From Methylococcaceae bacterium (GTDB lineage: Bacteria; Pseudomonadota; Gammaproteobacteria; Methylococcales; Methylomonadaceae): 64,000 nucleotides of DNA. The stretch covers positions 1-64,000 of the forward strand of contig JABFSH010000001.1 of assembly GCA_013140705.1 (NCBI GenBank), read 5' to 3'. The translations under genes and the position numbers were made by a program. Shown piece by piece: positions 37,876-46,665 of this stretch; positions within the stretch are counted from its first letter, which is position 1; each line of letters begins with the position of its first letter. The notes beneath the pieces were generated by a model. It had not been told where the DNA came from. It did no database searches and worked only from the letters and a program-made list of their open reading frames with translations.

Positions 37876-37891
37876 TGTTGCAAACGCAACA
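37876..37891. promoter_or_regulatory. NifA upstream activator site 2 (nifB)
   Basis: TGTTGCAAACGCAACA: TGT-N10-ACA with extended dyad symmetry (TGTTGC / GCAACA), about 65 bases upstream of the -24 element. Best of the two by symmetry. Confidence 0.8.
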
Positions 37892-38183
37892 GTCATTTTT
37901 TTAGGGTTTGTAATGAATGGCACAATGGCTAAGATTGCAAAAATACTTGTCGTGAGCTTTCCGAGCCAACTGGAATATCATATGTTGAGCTTCATTGCAT
38001 TTAACTCAACCTACGAATCCTCTCATGGCGGGATTCTCCATATGCCCTTGGTCGAGTTTTAGAGAATCGTCGAGACTGACTTACAAGTTAAATCTTTGTG
38101 AGTCAAGCGGCATTGCCGAAAGAGACCAATTTAACTATCAGAGGTTCCCTTTAGAAACTGCTCGAGTGATACAACAACCAAAC
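37892..38183. other. Spacer between nifB control region and 86-aa gene
   Basis: About 290 bases with no gene recognised. Moderately AT-rich. A short plus-strand frame from 37847 (71 aa) overlaps the NifA sites and has no family resemblance. Confidence 0.4.
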
Positions 38184-38444
38184 TCAAGCCACATCATAAT
38201 ACCATTCCAAAAGCTCTTCTCCGCCCCAGTTTTCAGCATCAGCGGGGATGATTTCATCTGTTTCATAGAGAGTCATCTGTCCGGGTTTGGGCGAAGTTAC
38301 CAATAAACTCTCGGCATAATCCATTGAACAACCTTGTTGACCTGATTCGTCCATTAACCATTGCGCGGCCATGGCAATGGCCTCTTGCCTGGTTTCACCG
38401 AAACCAAAAACAGCATAATCGAATTGCACATATAAGACAGTCAT
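38184..38444 (-). CDS. 86-aa protein of unknown function between nifA and nifB
   Basis: Small acidic protein beginning MTVLYVQFDYAVFGFGETRQEAI and ending WGGEELLEWYYDVA; no signal, membrane segment or Cys cluster motif (one Cys). The frame FGFGETRQEAIAMAAQWL looks like the N-terminal helix of a small alpha/beta protein with proper codon use. I do not recognise the family. It is on the same strand as nifA and nifB but separated by 230 and 420 bases, so probably transcribed on its own. Confidence 0.6.
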   Translation of the reverse strand: MTVLYVQFDYAVFGFGETRQEAIAMAAQWLMDESGQQGCSMDYAESLLVTSPKPGQMTLYETDEIIPADAENWGGEELLEWYYDVA

Positions 38445-38615
38445 GTCTGCTCCAAATTTTTTAAGTAATTGCGAATTAAAACTTCCAAGTACAGGACGGA
38501 CGATAAACTGGCGTCTCCGTTCGTGGTGGGCCTTGTCGAAACATGAATGGCATCAAGATGACAGGATATACCGATTGGTTGTCAAAATTTGGTTTTCAAA
38601 ACCTCCTCATCCCGG

Positions 38616-38635
38616 CCTTCTCCAGCTGGAGAAGG
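38616..38635. repeat. 20-bp perfect palindrome downstream of nifA
   Basis: CCTTCTCC followed by AGCT and GGAGAAGG is a perfect palindrome located 41 bases past the nifA stop. Such sequences occur as dispersed repeats (CTCATCCCGGCCTTCTCC type). Could act as a weak terminator. Confidence 0.55.
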
Positions 38636-38675
38636 GGCGAGCGTGCCAAATTTTGAAGTGCAATGAGTATATTCA

Positions 38676-40217
38676 TTAAATTTGCTTCATGGTGATATCC
38701 AGCGTCAAAATGCGATAGGCAATTTGTCTGGGAGTCATATTGAGCAAGCGCGCAGCTTTGGCTTGCACCCAGCCGCTCTGCTCCAATGCGGCAATGACGC
38801 GTTCCCGATCATCCATATTTTCGTCATTAAAATCAACGGTCAGATTTTTATGGGTTTGCTGGGAGATACCGGCACCAATTTCATCTTCAAGACCGGTACT
38901 CACCATTACATCGCGATCGATAATGCCATTTTTACTCATGATGGCGGCCCGTTCCAGTCGATTGGCGAGTTCACGAACATTGCCGGGCCAGTTGTGTTTC
39001 ATTAATAGGCGAATGGCGCTATCCTTGATTTCCAGTGGCCGCCCGCCCTGTTGCTCGGAAATCCTGCCAAGAAGAAACTTCGACAATTCAGGTATATCCT
39101 CTGTTCTATCCCGTAAAGCCGGCATATGCACGGGCATGACGTTCAAACGGTAATACAAATCCTCCCTGAATTTGCCTTCGGTCACTTCTTCTTCAAGATT
39201 GCGATTGGTCGCGGCAATAATGCGCACATTCACTTTGATGGTCTGAGCCCCCCCAACCCGTTCAAACTCACCTTCCTGTAAGACTCTGAGTAACTTGGCC
39301 TGGAACGAGGCAGAAATTTCACCAATTTCATCCAGGAACAAGGTGCCGTTATCGGCCAGTTCAAAACGACCCTTTCGTTGACTGATGGCTCCGCTGAAAG
39401 CGCCTTTTTCATGTCCGAATAACTCAGACTCCAACAAGGTATCGGGCAATGCCGCACAGTTCAATTTTAAAAAGGGGCCACCGGCACATCCCGAATTAAA
39501 ATGAACGGCATTAGCAACGACTTCCTTACCGGTGCCTGATTCGCCTCGAATGAGCACCGTAGTATTCCATTTAGCAACCTGGCGGATCAAATCGAACACC
39601 CTTAACATCGGTGGCGAATGCCCAATGATGTTTTCAAAACTGTAGTTTTTGATCAACGCCTGCTTCAGTTGATCCCGCTCACTGACCAGATGACGCTGCT
39701 GGCGTTCGTTCAAGCGTAACATCTTCACACTTTGAGCGATGAGATTTGCGATCATTTCCATAAAACGCGAACGTTCGCCCAAAAACCGACTATTGTCGGG
39801 CTGAGCCGCCAATACCCCGATCGTGTCGCCCTCTTCGATATAAATGGGTGAGCCGATGAAGGGCAATTCAGGATCATACAATCCCAAACGGCCTAAAAAG
39901 CGGGGTTCATCAGCCACCTTCTCGACTACTATTGTGCTGCCTTCATCCAGTATGGCCCCTATCAAGCCTTCCCCGGGATTGTATCTGACCGGTTCGGAAA
40001 ACTTGCTGGCCCCATTGCTATGTACCACACTGACAATCATGCTGTTACTTTCAATTTCCCGCAATGTAATCATGCCTGACCGCATACCGGACCTTTTATG
40101 TAATATCTCCAAAACAGCCTGTAATTTTTCCTGCAGGTTATGCGTACTGTTTAATACCTGACTGATGATATACAACGTATCAAGCTCAGCCTCGATGAGT
40201 TGTGTACGATCAGACAT
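38676..40217 (-). CDS. nifA: NifA transcription activator
   Basis: 513-aa sigma-54 dependent activator of nif genes. GAF domain (residues about 15-180), AAA+ domain with Walker A GESGTGKE, sigma-54 contact loop, Walker B GTLFLDEIGE and R-finger region, and a C-terminal Fis-like HTH (SGWVQAKAARLLNMTPRQIAYRI). The contact loop reads GAFSGA instead of the usual GAFTGA. There is no Cys-rich linker between the AAA+ and HTH parts, so oxygen control should come through NifL, as in Azotobacter and Klebsiella. Start ATG overlaps the nifL stop by one base (TAATG). Confidence 0.96.
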   Translation of the reverse strand: MSDRTQLIEAELDTLYIISQVLNSTHNLQEKLQAVLEILHKRSGMRSGMITLREIESNSMIVSVVHSNGASKFSEPVRYNPGEGLIGAILDEGSTIVVEKVADEPRFLGRLGLYDPELPFIGSPIYIEEGDTIGVLAAQPDNSRFLGERSRFMEMIANLIAQSVKMLRLNERQQRHLVSERDQLKQALIKNYSFENIIGHSPPMLRVFDLIRQVAKWNTTVLIRGESGTGKEVVANAVHFNSGCAGGPFLKLNCAALPDTLLESELFGHEKGAFSGAISQRKGRFELADNGTLFLDEIGEISASFQAKLLRVLQEGEFERVGGAQTIKVNVRIIAATNRNLEEEVTEGKFREDLYYRLNVMPVHMPALRDRTEDIPELSKFLLGRISEQQGGRPLEIKDSAIRLLMKHNWPGNVRELANRLERAAIMSKNGIIDRDVMVSTGLEDEIGAGISQQTHKNLTVDFNDENMDDRERVIAALEQSGWVQAKAARLLNMTPRQIAYRILTLDITMKQI

Positions 40218-41836
40218 TAGCCTAACCCCTTCTGCGGCTGCCTACGTACAGGGAAGCTGATTTTGAAACGACAACCGTGCTGATAATTCTGATCAATTTC
40301 GATTAACCCCTGATGCTGGTTTACGATTTCTCTTGCCATTACCAGACCCATTCCGGCCTGATTGCCGCCCATGGGTCTCGTGGTATAAAAGGGTTCAAAT
40401 ACTTTCGCGCGTTTTTCAAGCGGAATACCCGGCCCGCTGTCGTCAATGCTGACGCAAATTAAATCCATATCACTACTTGTCGTTATCTTGATCTGTTTTT
40501 CGAGACTGTTTGACTCACTGATGGCTTCAATAGCATTGTCCAACAATTGTTTAAACAGAATACGCAGGCGATTTTCAGATCCCAGCATGGTGGGCAGGTC
40601 TGCCAAGGGTTGCCAGTGCACATCGATGCCGTTACTCCAGATCCGCTGATTACTAAGTAGCAACACCTCATGCAGAATTTGATTCAAGTTAATCGGAATA
40701 ACGGCCGCCTGCAGAATTTCGGGTATGCATTTTTGCATCGTTGCAACCGCATCTTCCCCGCATTGTTGTATCTCTTGCAATATTTGTAATAAGCCGGAAT
40801 GCTGGTCATCCCGCTTATGTCGCAATATTTGCTCGGCAGCCCTAATTTGGTTCATTGGCATATGAATTTGGTGCATGGCGCCCAACAAGGTTTCCCTGAG
40901 ACTGCGCACCCGCTCATCCTCTGACATCATGATTTTTAGCGCCTGAATATGTAATTCGTCCATCTGCCTGCGTTGCCGGCTAATATCTGTAAGGGTCAGT
41001 ATCAGATACTGTTTTGGAATATTCTCAAAAAAAGCATCCACATTGACTTCATTCTCCACAAACCAGTTGCCGGCACAGGAAAACCAGCGCGCTCGTTGTC
41101 CGCCCTTGCTTTCAATTTTAAATTCACGGTGATTAAAGCCTTGTTCCTTTTTTTGCAACTCGGTCCATGCGTCACCCATTTCTTCCCGGAGCAAGCGTAA
41201 AAAATAAGTGGCCGGCTCTCCCTTGTCCAGATCGCTGACGAGTGCCTTGTAATTGTGATTATCCAAAACGACCCGGTCCTGATCATCCAGCACGACCATG
41301 GCAAACGGGGAGGAATTAATGACAGACTCGATCAGTAGTTTTTGGTTTATGACCTTTTGCTCGGATTCATAATAATTGGTAATGTCCCTATGCATGCCAA
41401 TGTAATGCGTAATGGCGCCGGCTTCATTCAACATCGGCGCGATCGTTAAATCAGAAAGGTATCGATGGCCGAATTTATGGCGATTACACAACGTACCCCG
41501 CCATATTTTCTTGCTGCTGATGGTGTGCCATAAGTTGTGATAAACGTCTCTGGGCGTACGTTTGTCGGATAAGACAGATTCGTTTTGGCCCAGGATATCT
41601 TCAGGCTGGTAACCGGTAACCCTGGAAAACTCTTCATTCACATAGAGAATTTTGGCTTTTTTATCGGTAATGGAAATCGCTATCGGTACCTGTTCAACCG
41701 CTTCAACAAACAGGCTATAGGGCATCTTATCGCCAATATTTTTATACTCTTCACCCAGTAATTCGGGCACCAGTTCATCGATGACGCTCGCCATATTGGA
41801 ATGCGTCTGTAAAAAACGCAGGGAGATTTTTTTCAT
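40217..41836 (-). CDS. nifL: NifL, flavin redox sensor and anti-activator of NifA
   Basis: About 539-aa protein. PAS1 (FVEAVEQVPIAISITDKKAKILYVNEEFSRVTGYQPEDILGQNESVL) is the FAD-binding, oxygen-sensing type; PAS2 follows (VINSSPFAMVVLDDQDRVVL), then a His-kinase-like H domain and GHKL ATPase fold (DNAIEAI, DDSGPGIPLEKRAKVFEPFYTTRP, GMGLVMAREI). As in Azotobacter NifL, the ATPase domain binds ADP; I see no phospho-acceptor His in the usual H-box (GAMHQIHMP). Start taken at 41836 (MKKISLRF); MASV at 41794 is also possible. The two open frames are coupled to nifA by a one-base overlap. Confidence 0.92.
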   Translation of the reverse strand: MKKISLRFLQTHSNMASVIDELVPELLGEEYKNIGDKMPYSLFVEAVEQVPIAISITDKKAKILYVNEEFSRVTGYQPEDILGQNESVLSDKRTPRDVYHNLWHTISSKKIWRGTLCNRHKFGHRYLSDLTIAPMLNEAGAITHYIGMHRDITNYYESEQKVINQKLLIESVINSSPFAMVVLDDQDRVVLDNHNYKALVSDLDKGEPATYFLRLLREEMGDAWTELQKKEQGFNHREFKIESKGGQRARWFSCAGNWFVENEVNVDAFFENIPKQYLILTLTDISRQRRQMDELHIQALKIMMSEDERVRSLRETLLGAMHQIHMPMNQIRAAEQILRHKRDDQHSGLLQILQEIQQCGEDAVATMQKCIPEILQAAVIPINLNQILHEVLLLSNQRIWSNGIDVHWQPLADLPTMLGSENRLRILFKQLLDNAIEAISESNSLEKQIKITTSSDMDLICVSIDDSGPGIPLEKRAKVFEPFYTTRPMGGNQAGMGLVMAREIVNQHQGLIEIDQNYQHGCRFKISFPVRRQPQKGLG

Positions 41837-41993
41837 GGATTTTGGCCGAAAATGAATAAGTTTATATAACATATTAGCAATTATGAGGCCAGTAACATTA
41901 CATCCGCCCAAGCGAACAACTTCATCACGATCGACCCCTATCTGATTAAACCGCCGGAGCCACAAACAATAAGGCCAGAGTCATGGTAAAAAT

Positions 41994-42009
41994 TGTAGGG
42001 TTTGCGACA
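41994..42009. promoter_or_regulatory. NifA upstream activator site 1 (rnf)
   Basis: TGTAGGGTTTGCGACA fits TGT-N10-ACA. It is 118 bases upstream of the rnf -24 element and also lies upstream of nifL. Confidence 0.7.
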
Positions 42010-42033
42010 CAAATAGATGGCTTGATGTCGATA

Positions 42034-42049
42034 TGTATGAGTTACAACA
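42034..42049. promoter_or_regulatory. NifA upstream activator site 2 (rnf)
   Basis: TGTATGAGTTACAACA fits TGT-N10-ACA, 78 bases upstream of the -24 element, an optimal distance for looping to sigma-54 polymerase. Confidence 0.72.
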
Positions 42050-42127
42050 GCATTTATGCACTAATTTGGGCTGTTTTCCATACATGCTGATAGCAATAAC
42101 CGATTCTTTAAAGGGTCTTCCAACGAT

Positions 42128-42143
42128 TGGCATAATTGATGCT
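42128..42143 (+). promoter_or_regulatory. Sigma-54 promoter of rnfABCDGEH
   Basis: TGGCATAATTGATGCT: GG and GC are exactly 10 bases apart, matching the -24/-12 consensus. It lies 42 bases before the rnfA start. No matching element faces nifL, so nifL-nifA expression likely uses another sigma factor. Confidence 0.85.
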
Positions 42144-42185
42144 GTCAGTTTACTAAGCAACCCTTTAAGCGCCCGGAAATAAACA

Positions 42186-42767
42186 GTGAGTGACTATCTT
42201 TTACTTTTAGTAGGCACAGCTCTCGTCAATAACGTCGTGTTGGTGAAGTTTCTCGGACTGTGCCCCTTCATGGGAGTTTCGAAAAAACTGGATTCCGCAT
42301 TAAGCATGGGCCTTGCAACAACCTTTGTGTTGACGTTGGCCGCAATGACGAGCTGGATGCTTGAACATTACATTCTGGCGCCATTTTATATTCAGTTTTT
42401 ACGCATACTCGCATTTATTCTGGTTATTGCAGCGGTTGTCCAATTTACCGAAATGGTGGTGCATAAAACCAGCCCCATGCTATATCAGATCCTGGGTATT
42501 TTCTTGCCACTGATCACAACCAATTGCGCTGTTCTGGGCGTAGCCTTATTAAATGTACAAGAGCAGTACGGATTTATCCAGAGTATGGTGTTTGGTTTTG
42601 GCTCTGCTGTCGGTTTTACACTGGTGATGGTTCTTTTCGCAGGCTTGCGGGAACGCTTGGCGTTAATGAGAGTGCCAGCTCTATTTGCAGGAACACCCAT
42701 CGCGTTTATTACAGCTGGAATTTTGTCGTTGGCATTTATGGGTTTTGCAGGACTTTACAGTAAATAG
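42186..42767 (+). CDS. rnfA: RnfA membrane subunit
   Basis: 193-aa polytopic protein of the Rnf ion-translocating ferredoxin:NAD oxidoreductase. Starts at GTG 42186. Contains [24 protein letters not shown] and [16 protein letters not shown], each with the conserved Cys that binds an intramembrane Fe-S cluster with RnfE. First gene of the operon. Confidence 0.96.
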   Translation: MSDYLLLLVGTALVNNVVLVKFLGLCPFMGVSKKLDSALSMGLATTFVLTLAAMTSWMLEHYILAPFYIQFLRILAFILVIAAVVQFTEMVVHKTSPMLYQILGIFLPLITTNCAVLGVALLNVQEQYGFIQSMVFGFGSAVGFTLVMVLFAGLRERLALMRVPALFAGTPIAFITAGILSLAFMGFAGLYSK

Positions 42768-42783
42768 TGACAGGAAAGAAACT

Positions 42784-43338
42784 ATGTATGTTTTATCCGC
42801 TATTGTGAGTTTAACCTTGTTAGGGCTGTTTTTAGGCTTTTTACTGGGGATTGCAGGCAAGTTTTTAAAAGTTGAAAGTAGCCCCATTATCGATGAACTG
42901 GAATCCTTGTTACCGGGCTCACAGTGCGGTCAATGCGGATTTCCTGGGTGCCGACCGGCTGCCGAAGCATTGGTTGAAGGCAAGGCATCAGCCAGTCTAT
43001 GTCCGCCGGGTGGTAGTGCACTGGCTGAACAAATCGCCGCCCTGTTGGGTTTGGAACTTGATTTAAGTACCGTAAAAGAACCTGAATTATTGGTCGCACG
43101 CGTTAGTGAAGCCACCTGTACCGGTTGCACCCGCTGTTTTAAGGTTTGCCCTACCGATGCCATCGTAGGAGCCCCCAAGCAAATTCATGCTGTCGTTGCT
43201 GATGCGTGCATAGCCTGTAAAAAATGTGTGGATGTCTGTCCGACAGAATGCTTGCAAATGCATCCGATAGAAGTCACTTTACGAAACTGGCGATGGCATA
43301 AACCCGTCTTACCTGAAGCGGGTAATGCTGTATGTTAA
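42784..43338 (+). CDS. rnfB: RnfB ferredoxin-like subunit
   Basis: 184 aa. N-terminal membrane anchor (VLSAIVSLTLLGLFLGFLLGIAG), an Fe-S domain with LLPGSQCGQCGFPGCRP, and two 4Fe-4S motifs (CTGCTRCFKVCP, CIACKKCVDVCP). Accepts or delivers electrons to ferredoxin/flavodoxin on the cytoplasmic side. ATG 42784 gives the normal N-terminus; stop overlaps rnfC. Confidence 0.96.
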   Translation: MYVLSAIVSLTLLGLFLGFLLGIAGKFLKVESSPIIDELESLLPGSQCGQCGFPGCRPAAEALVEGKASASLCPPGGSALAEQIAALLGLELDLSTVKEPELLVARVSEATCTGCTRCFKVCPTDAIVGAPKQIHAVVADACIACKKCVDVCPTECLQMHPIEVTLRNWRWHKPVLPEAGNAVC

Positions 43339-44819
43339 GCTTGTTCAAAAAGCCGCGCATTGTCGGCGGCGTCCATGCCGAACCACATAAATCTGCCACG
43401 GCGACAAAAGCGATCATCACGCATTTTCCTTTGCCTAAAAAACTCTATATTCCCTTGCAGCAGCATGTGGGCAAGCCTGCAGAACCACTGATTCGTGTCG
43501 GCGATCATGTACTTAAAGGCCAATTGCTGGCATACAGTCAAGGCGTTATTTCCGCACCGGTACACGCGCCCAGTTCTGGCTTGATACTGGATGTCAATGA
43601 TTATCCTGCTCCACATCCGTCGGCCTTACCCATACGTATGATTGTGCTTGAAACTGATGGTAAGGACGAATGGATAACAACCCAACCTATGGACGACCCG
43701 TTTCAGTCAAGTGCTGAAATCATCAGTTTACGAGTCGGAGCTGCAGGCATCGTCGGTTTGGGCGGTGCTACCTTTCCTACGGCCGTTAAACTCAACATGG
43801 GGCGCGAGAATCATATTGATACGCTAATCATCAATGGTGCGGAATGTGAGCCCTATTTAAGCTGTGACGACCGCCTGATGCAGGAACGCGCTGATCAAAT
43901 TATCGATGGTGTTCGCCTGATGCTGCACGGCATGGAAACTGACAATGCGGTGGTAGCCATTGAAGATAACAAGCCGCAAGCCTTTCTTGCCATGCATACC
44001 GCCGCCCTGCCCTATTCATTTATAAAAGTCATACAGATCCCCACCCGCTATCCCATGGGATGGGACCGGCAATTGATTCGTTATGTAACAGGGAAAGAAG
44101 TCCCGGCTGGCTGTCGTTCCTCAGAAATTGGCGTCACCATTCACAATGTCGGCACAGCTCATGCTGTCCACCATGCCATTCGCTATGGACGCCCCTTATT
44201 GGGGCGTGTGATCACCGTTGCCGGTGGTGCCGTAAAAAAACCAATGAATGTCGAAGTTCCCCTTGGCACCCTCATTTCCGAACTTTTCGATTTTTGCGGC
44301 GTTGAAATCGAGAAAACAGCCCGTATCGTTATGGGTGGACCGATGATGGGTGAGTCATTACCGCACACCGGCCTGCCGACGGTTAAAGCAACCAGCGGCA
44401 TTCTGGCGCTCACACAGGATGAACTAAAAGATACGGAGGAACAACCCTGTATTCGGTGCGCCAGTTGTTTATCGGTATGCCCGGCCGGCTTGCGTCCCTT
44501 TGACATGGCCAACAACATTCGCATCAATCAGCTGGATGCTGCGGTGGATCTGGGTTTAAAAGACTGCATCAGTTGCGGCTGCTGCTCTTACGTCTGTCCA
44601 TCCAACATTCCATTAGTACAGTATTTCAAATATGCATCCGGCGAAGTCATGGCCAGACAACAGGCACAGCACAAAGCCGAACAAACCAGACGCCTGATGG
44701 AGTCTCGCAATGCCCGTATGGAGCGTATCGCACAGCAACAGCGTGACGAGGAAATCGCTCGCCTGGCGGCCAAGGCCGAACGGGAAAAACTAAAATCGGA
44801 ACAAGAGACAGTGGCATGA
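43332..44819 (+). CDS. rnfC: RnfC NADH-binding subunit
   Basis: 495-aa peripheral subunit that binds NADH and FMN. GRENHIDTLIINGAECEPYLSCDDR is the Rossmann/FMN region and IRCASCLSVCPAGLRP plus CISCGCCSYVCPSNIP hold two 4Fe-4S clusters. The C-terminal tail is short and charged (EREKLKSEQETVA) compared with the long tail in E. coli. Start overlaps rnfB by 7 bases. Confidence 0.96.
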   Translation: MLSLFKKPRIVGGVHAEPHKSATATKAIITHFPLPKKLYIPLQQHVGKPAEPLIRVGDHVLKGQLLAYSQGVISAPVHAPSSGLILDVNDYPAPHPSALPIRMIVLETDGKDEWITTQPMDDPFQSSAEIISLRVGAAGIVGLGGATFPTAVKLNMGRENHIDTLIINGAECEPYLSCDDRLMQERADQIIDGVRLMLHGMETDNAVVAIEDNKPQAFLAMHTAALPYSFIKVIQIPTRYPMGWDRQLIRYVTGKEVPAGCRSSEIGVTIHNVGTAHAVHHAIRYGRPLLGRVITVAGGAVKKPMNVEVPLGTLISELFDFCGVEIEKTARIVMGGPMMGESLPHTGLPTVKATSGILALTQDELKDTEEQPCIRCASCLSVCPAGLRPFDMANNIRINQLDAAVDLGLKDCISCGCCSYVCPSNIPLVQYFKYASGEVMARQQAQHKAEQTRRLMESRNARMERIAQQQRDEEIARLAAKAEREKLKSEQETVA

Positions 44820-45889
44820 TAATACATCTCAAAACCGTCAGCGGTGCTCATGTCGGTGCGCAAATCAGTGTAAGCAACATCATGCGGCAAGTGATGCTGG
44901 CCTTATTACCCGCGACCGTCTTTGGTCTATTTATTTTTGGCTGGCCCGCTTTTAACCTGTTTATTATTACGGTAGGTTCGGCGATTTTTTTTGAAGCATT
45001 CTGTATAAAACTGGGTGGCAAATTAGCCAAACCGGTACTTATGGATGGTTCCGCCCTTCTGACCGGCTGGCTGCTCGCTATGACGTTGCCTCCCTGGGCA
45101 CCGTGGTGGATTGGCGTAACAGGCTCCGGTCTGGCGATCATTCTGGGCAAGCACGTATATGGTGGCCTGGGGCAAAATCTTTTTAATCCAGCAATGTTGG
45201 CCCGTGTCGCCTTGCTGATTTCGTTTCCCATCGAAATGACCACCTGGGCAAATGTATCGCCTTTGTTTTTCTCGCAATCGCCGGGACTTAGTGACAGCTG
45301 GCATATTACCTTCACGGGTTTGGAAAATGTTGATGCCCGCACAGGAGCTACCACTCTGGGCTTCATCAAGACAGAGTTTTCTCAAAATCGTCTGCTCCCG
45401 GATATCCTTAAAGACCTGTCCGGTTTCCTTAGCTTTATCGGCTGGACTCGCGGCAGCATGGGAGAAACTTCCTCATTATTGCTGTTCGCCGGCGGCGTGT
45501 GGTTAATTCGACAAGGTATTATTCAATGGCATATTCCCGCATCCTTGTTATTAACCGTCACCATCCTGGCGAGCCTGTTCCATCTCATTGACGGACAACA
45601 TTACCTCAGCCCCTTATTGCACCTGAACTCAGGCGCAATGATGTGCGTTGCATTTTTTATAGCGACCGACTATGTCACCTCACCGAATACAGCCACCGGA
45701 CAATTGGTTTTCGGGGCCGGATGCGGATTGCTGATTTTCGTGATTCGTACTTGGGGAGCGTATCCCGAGGGAGCGGGTTTTGCCGTATTACTGATGAATG
45801 CTGCAACTCCGCTAATCGATCATTACATACGACCGAGAATTTATGGGCGTGATCGTAAAGGCAAGCCGCTTGAAATTCCAAAAACGTGA
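44816..45889 (+). CDS. rnfD: RnfD membrane flavoprotein subunit
   Basis: 357-aa integral membrane protein with about nine hydrophobic segments. The covalent FMN attachment Thr is in TGATTLGFIKT. NPAMLARVALLISFP is another conserved segment. Overlaps the rnfC stop by 4 bases. Confidence 0.95.
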   Translation: MIIHLKTVSGAHVGAQISVSNIMRQVMLALLPATVFGLFIFGWPAFNLFIITVGSAIFFEAFCIKLGGKLAKPVLMDGSALLTGWLLAMTLPPWAPWWIGVTGSGLAIILGKHVYGGLGQNLFNPAMLARVALLISFPIEMTTWANVSPLFFSQSPGLSDSWHITFTGLENVDARTGATTLGFIKTEFSQNRLLPDILKDLSGFLSFIGWTRGSMGETSSLLLFAGGVWLIRQGIIQWHIPASLLLTVTILASLFHLIDGQHYLSPLLHLNSGAMMCVAFFIATDYVTSPNTATGQLVFGAGCGLLIFVIRTWGAYPEGAGFAVLLMNAATPLIDHYIRPRIYGRDRKGKPLEIPKT

Positions 45890-45944
45890 TTTTACGTTCT
45901 GACTATGTTCAAGCGATTGAACCATTTTTCCTTGGGATTAGGTC

Positions 45945-46655
45945 ATGAAATTTGATCCAGCCGATATCCAACGCCTGCAAGCAAAAGCCCGAGTTTACTG
46001 GGAATGGCTAAAGCGTTGGTTTGAGCCATCCAACCTTGCTCAACTGAGACCGCAACTGGAATTTCAAACCGGCGTTCTCGCGGGATTCGCCTTGCTGGCC
46101 AGTATCCTTCTGGGCATGACCAATTGCAGCACGGAAGCAACGATCCAGCGCCGTCTCGACGAAGACTTATTAATGTCACTGACAGAAGTCATACCGGCCG
46201 ATTTACATGATAACGACATGTTAAGAGACACGCTAAGCGTACCCTCCGCCGGCTTTAATATCGGTGCCGATGAAACTCTTGTATATTTGGCCAAACAGGC
46301 CGGCAAAGTGACGGCCGTGTGTTTTAAATTTACCGCCCCGGACGGTTATTCTGGTGCAATCAACATGATCATGGGTATTGACCGCGACGGCAATATTTTA
46401 GGCGTACGCGTTTTAAGCCACAAGGAAACACCAGGATTGGGTGACAAGATCGAAGCCGCCAAATCCAGCTGGATATTAAGTTTTGTGGGCCGTTCTCTGG
46501 AAAATTTAGCGCCAGCACAATGGACTGTAAAAAAGGATGGCGGTGCCTTTGATCAGTTTGCCGGCGCAACCATCACGCCACGAAAGTCCGTACAGGCCAT
46601 TTTCCGAGGCCTGCAATTATTTAAAGCGAACAAGGATCAACTGATCCATCCTTGA
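45945..46655 (+). CDS. rnfG: RnfG flavoprotein subunit
   Basis: 236 aa. N-terminal cytoplasmic piece, one membrane segment (GVLAGFALLASILLGM) and a periplasmic domain. The flavinylation motif is DQFAGATITPRKSV, with the Thr that carries FMN; HKETPGLGDKIE is another hallmark. Longer N-terminus than usual (about 20 extra residues). Confidence 0.93.
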   Translation: MKFDPADIQRLQAKARVYWEWLKRWFEPSNLAQLRPQLEFQTGVLAGFALLASILLGMTNCSTEATIQRRLDEDLLMSLTEVIPADLHDNDMLRDTLSVPSAGFNIGADETLVYLAKQAGKVTAVCFKFTAPDGYSGAINMIMGIDRDGNILGVRVLSHKETPGLGDKIEAAKSSWILSFVGRSLENLAPAQWTVKKDGGAFDQFAGATITPRKSVQAIFRGLQLFKANKDQLIHP

Positions 46656-46665
46656 GGAGAGAGGC

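Noticed and set aside
37918-37941. Plus-strand TGGC...TTGCA sequence (TGGCTAAGATTGCA) resembling a second sigma-54 promoter.
   Set aside because: GG and GC are only 8 bases apart instead of 10, and no gene starts downstream on that strand.
42685-42783. Upstream extension of the rnfB frame (33 extra codons).
   Set aside because: It overlaps rnfA; MYVLSAIVS at 42784 is the family start.
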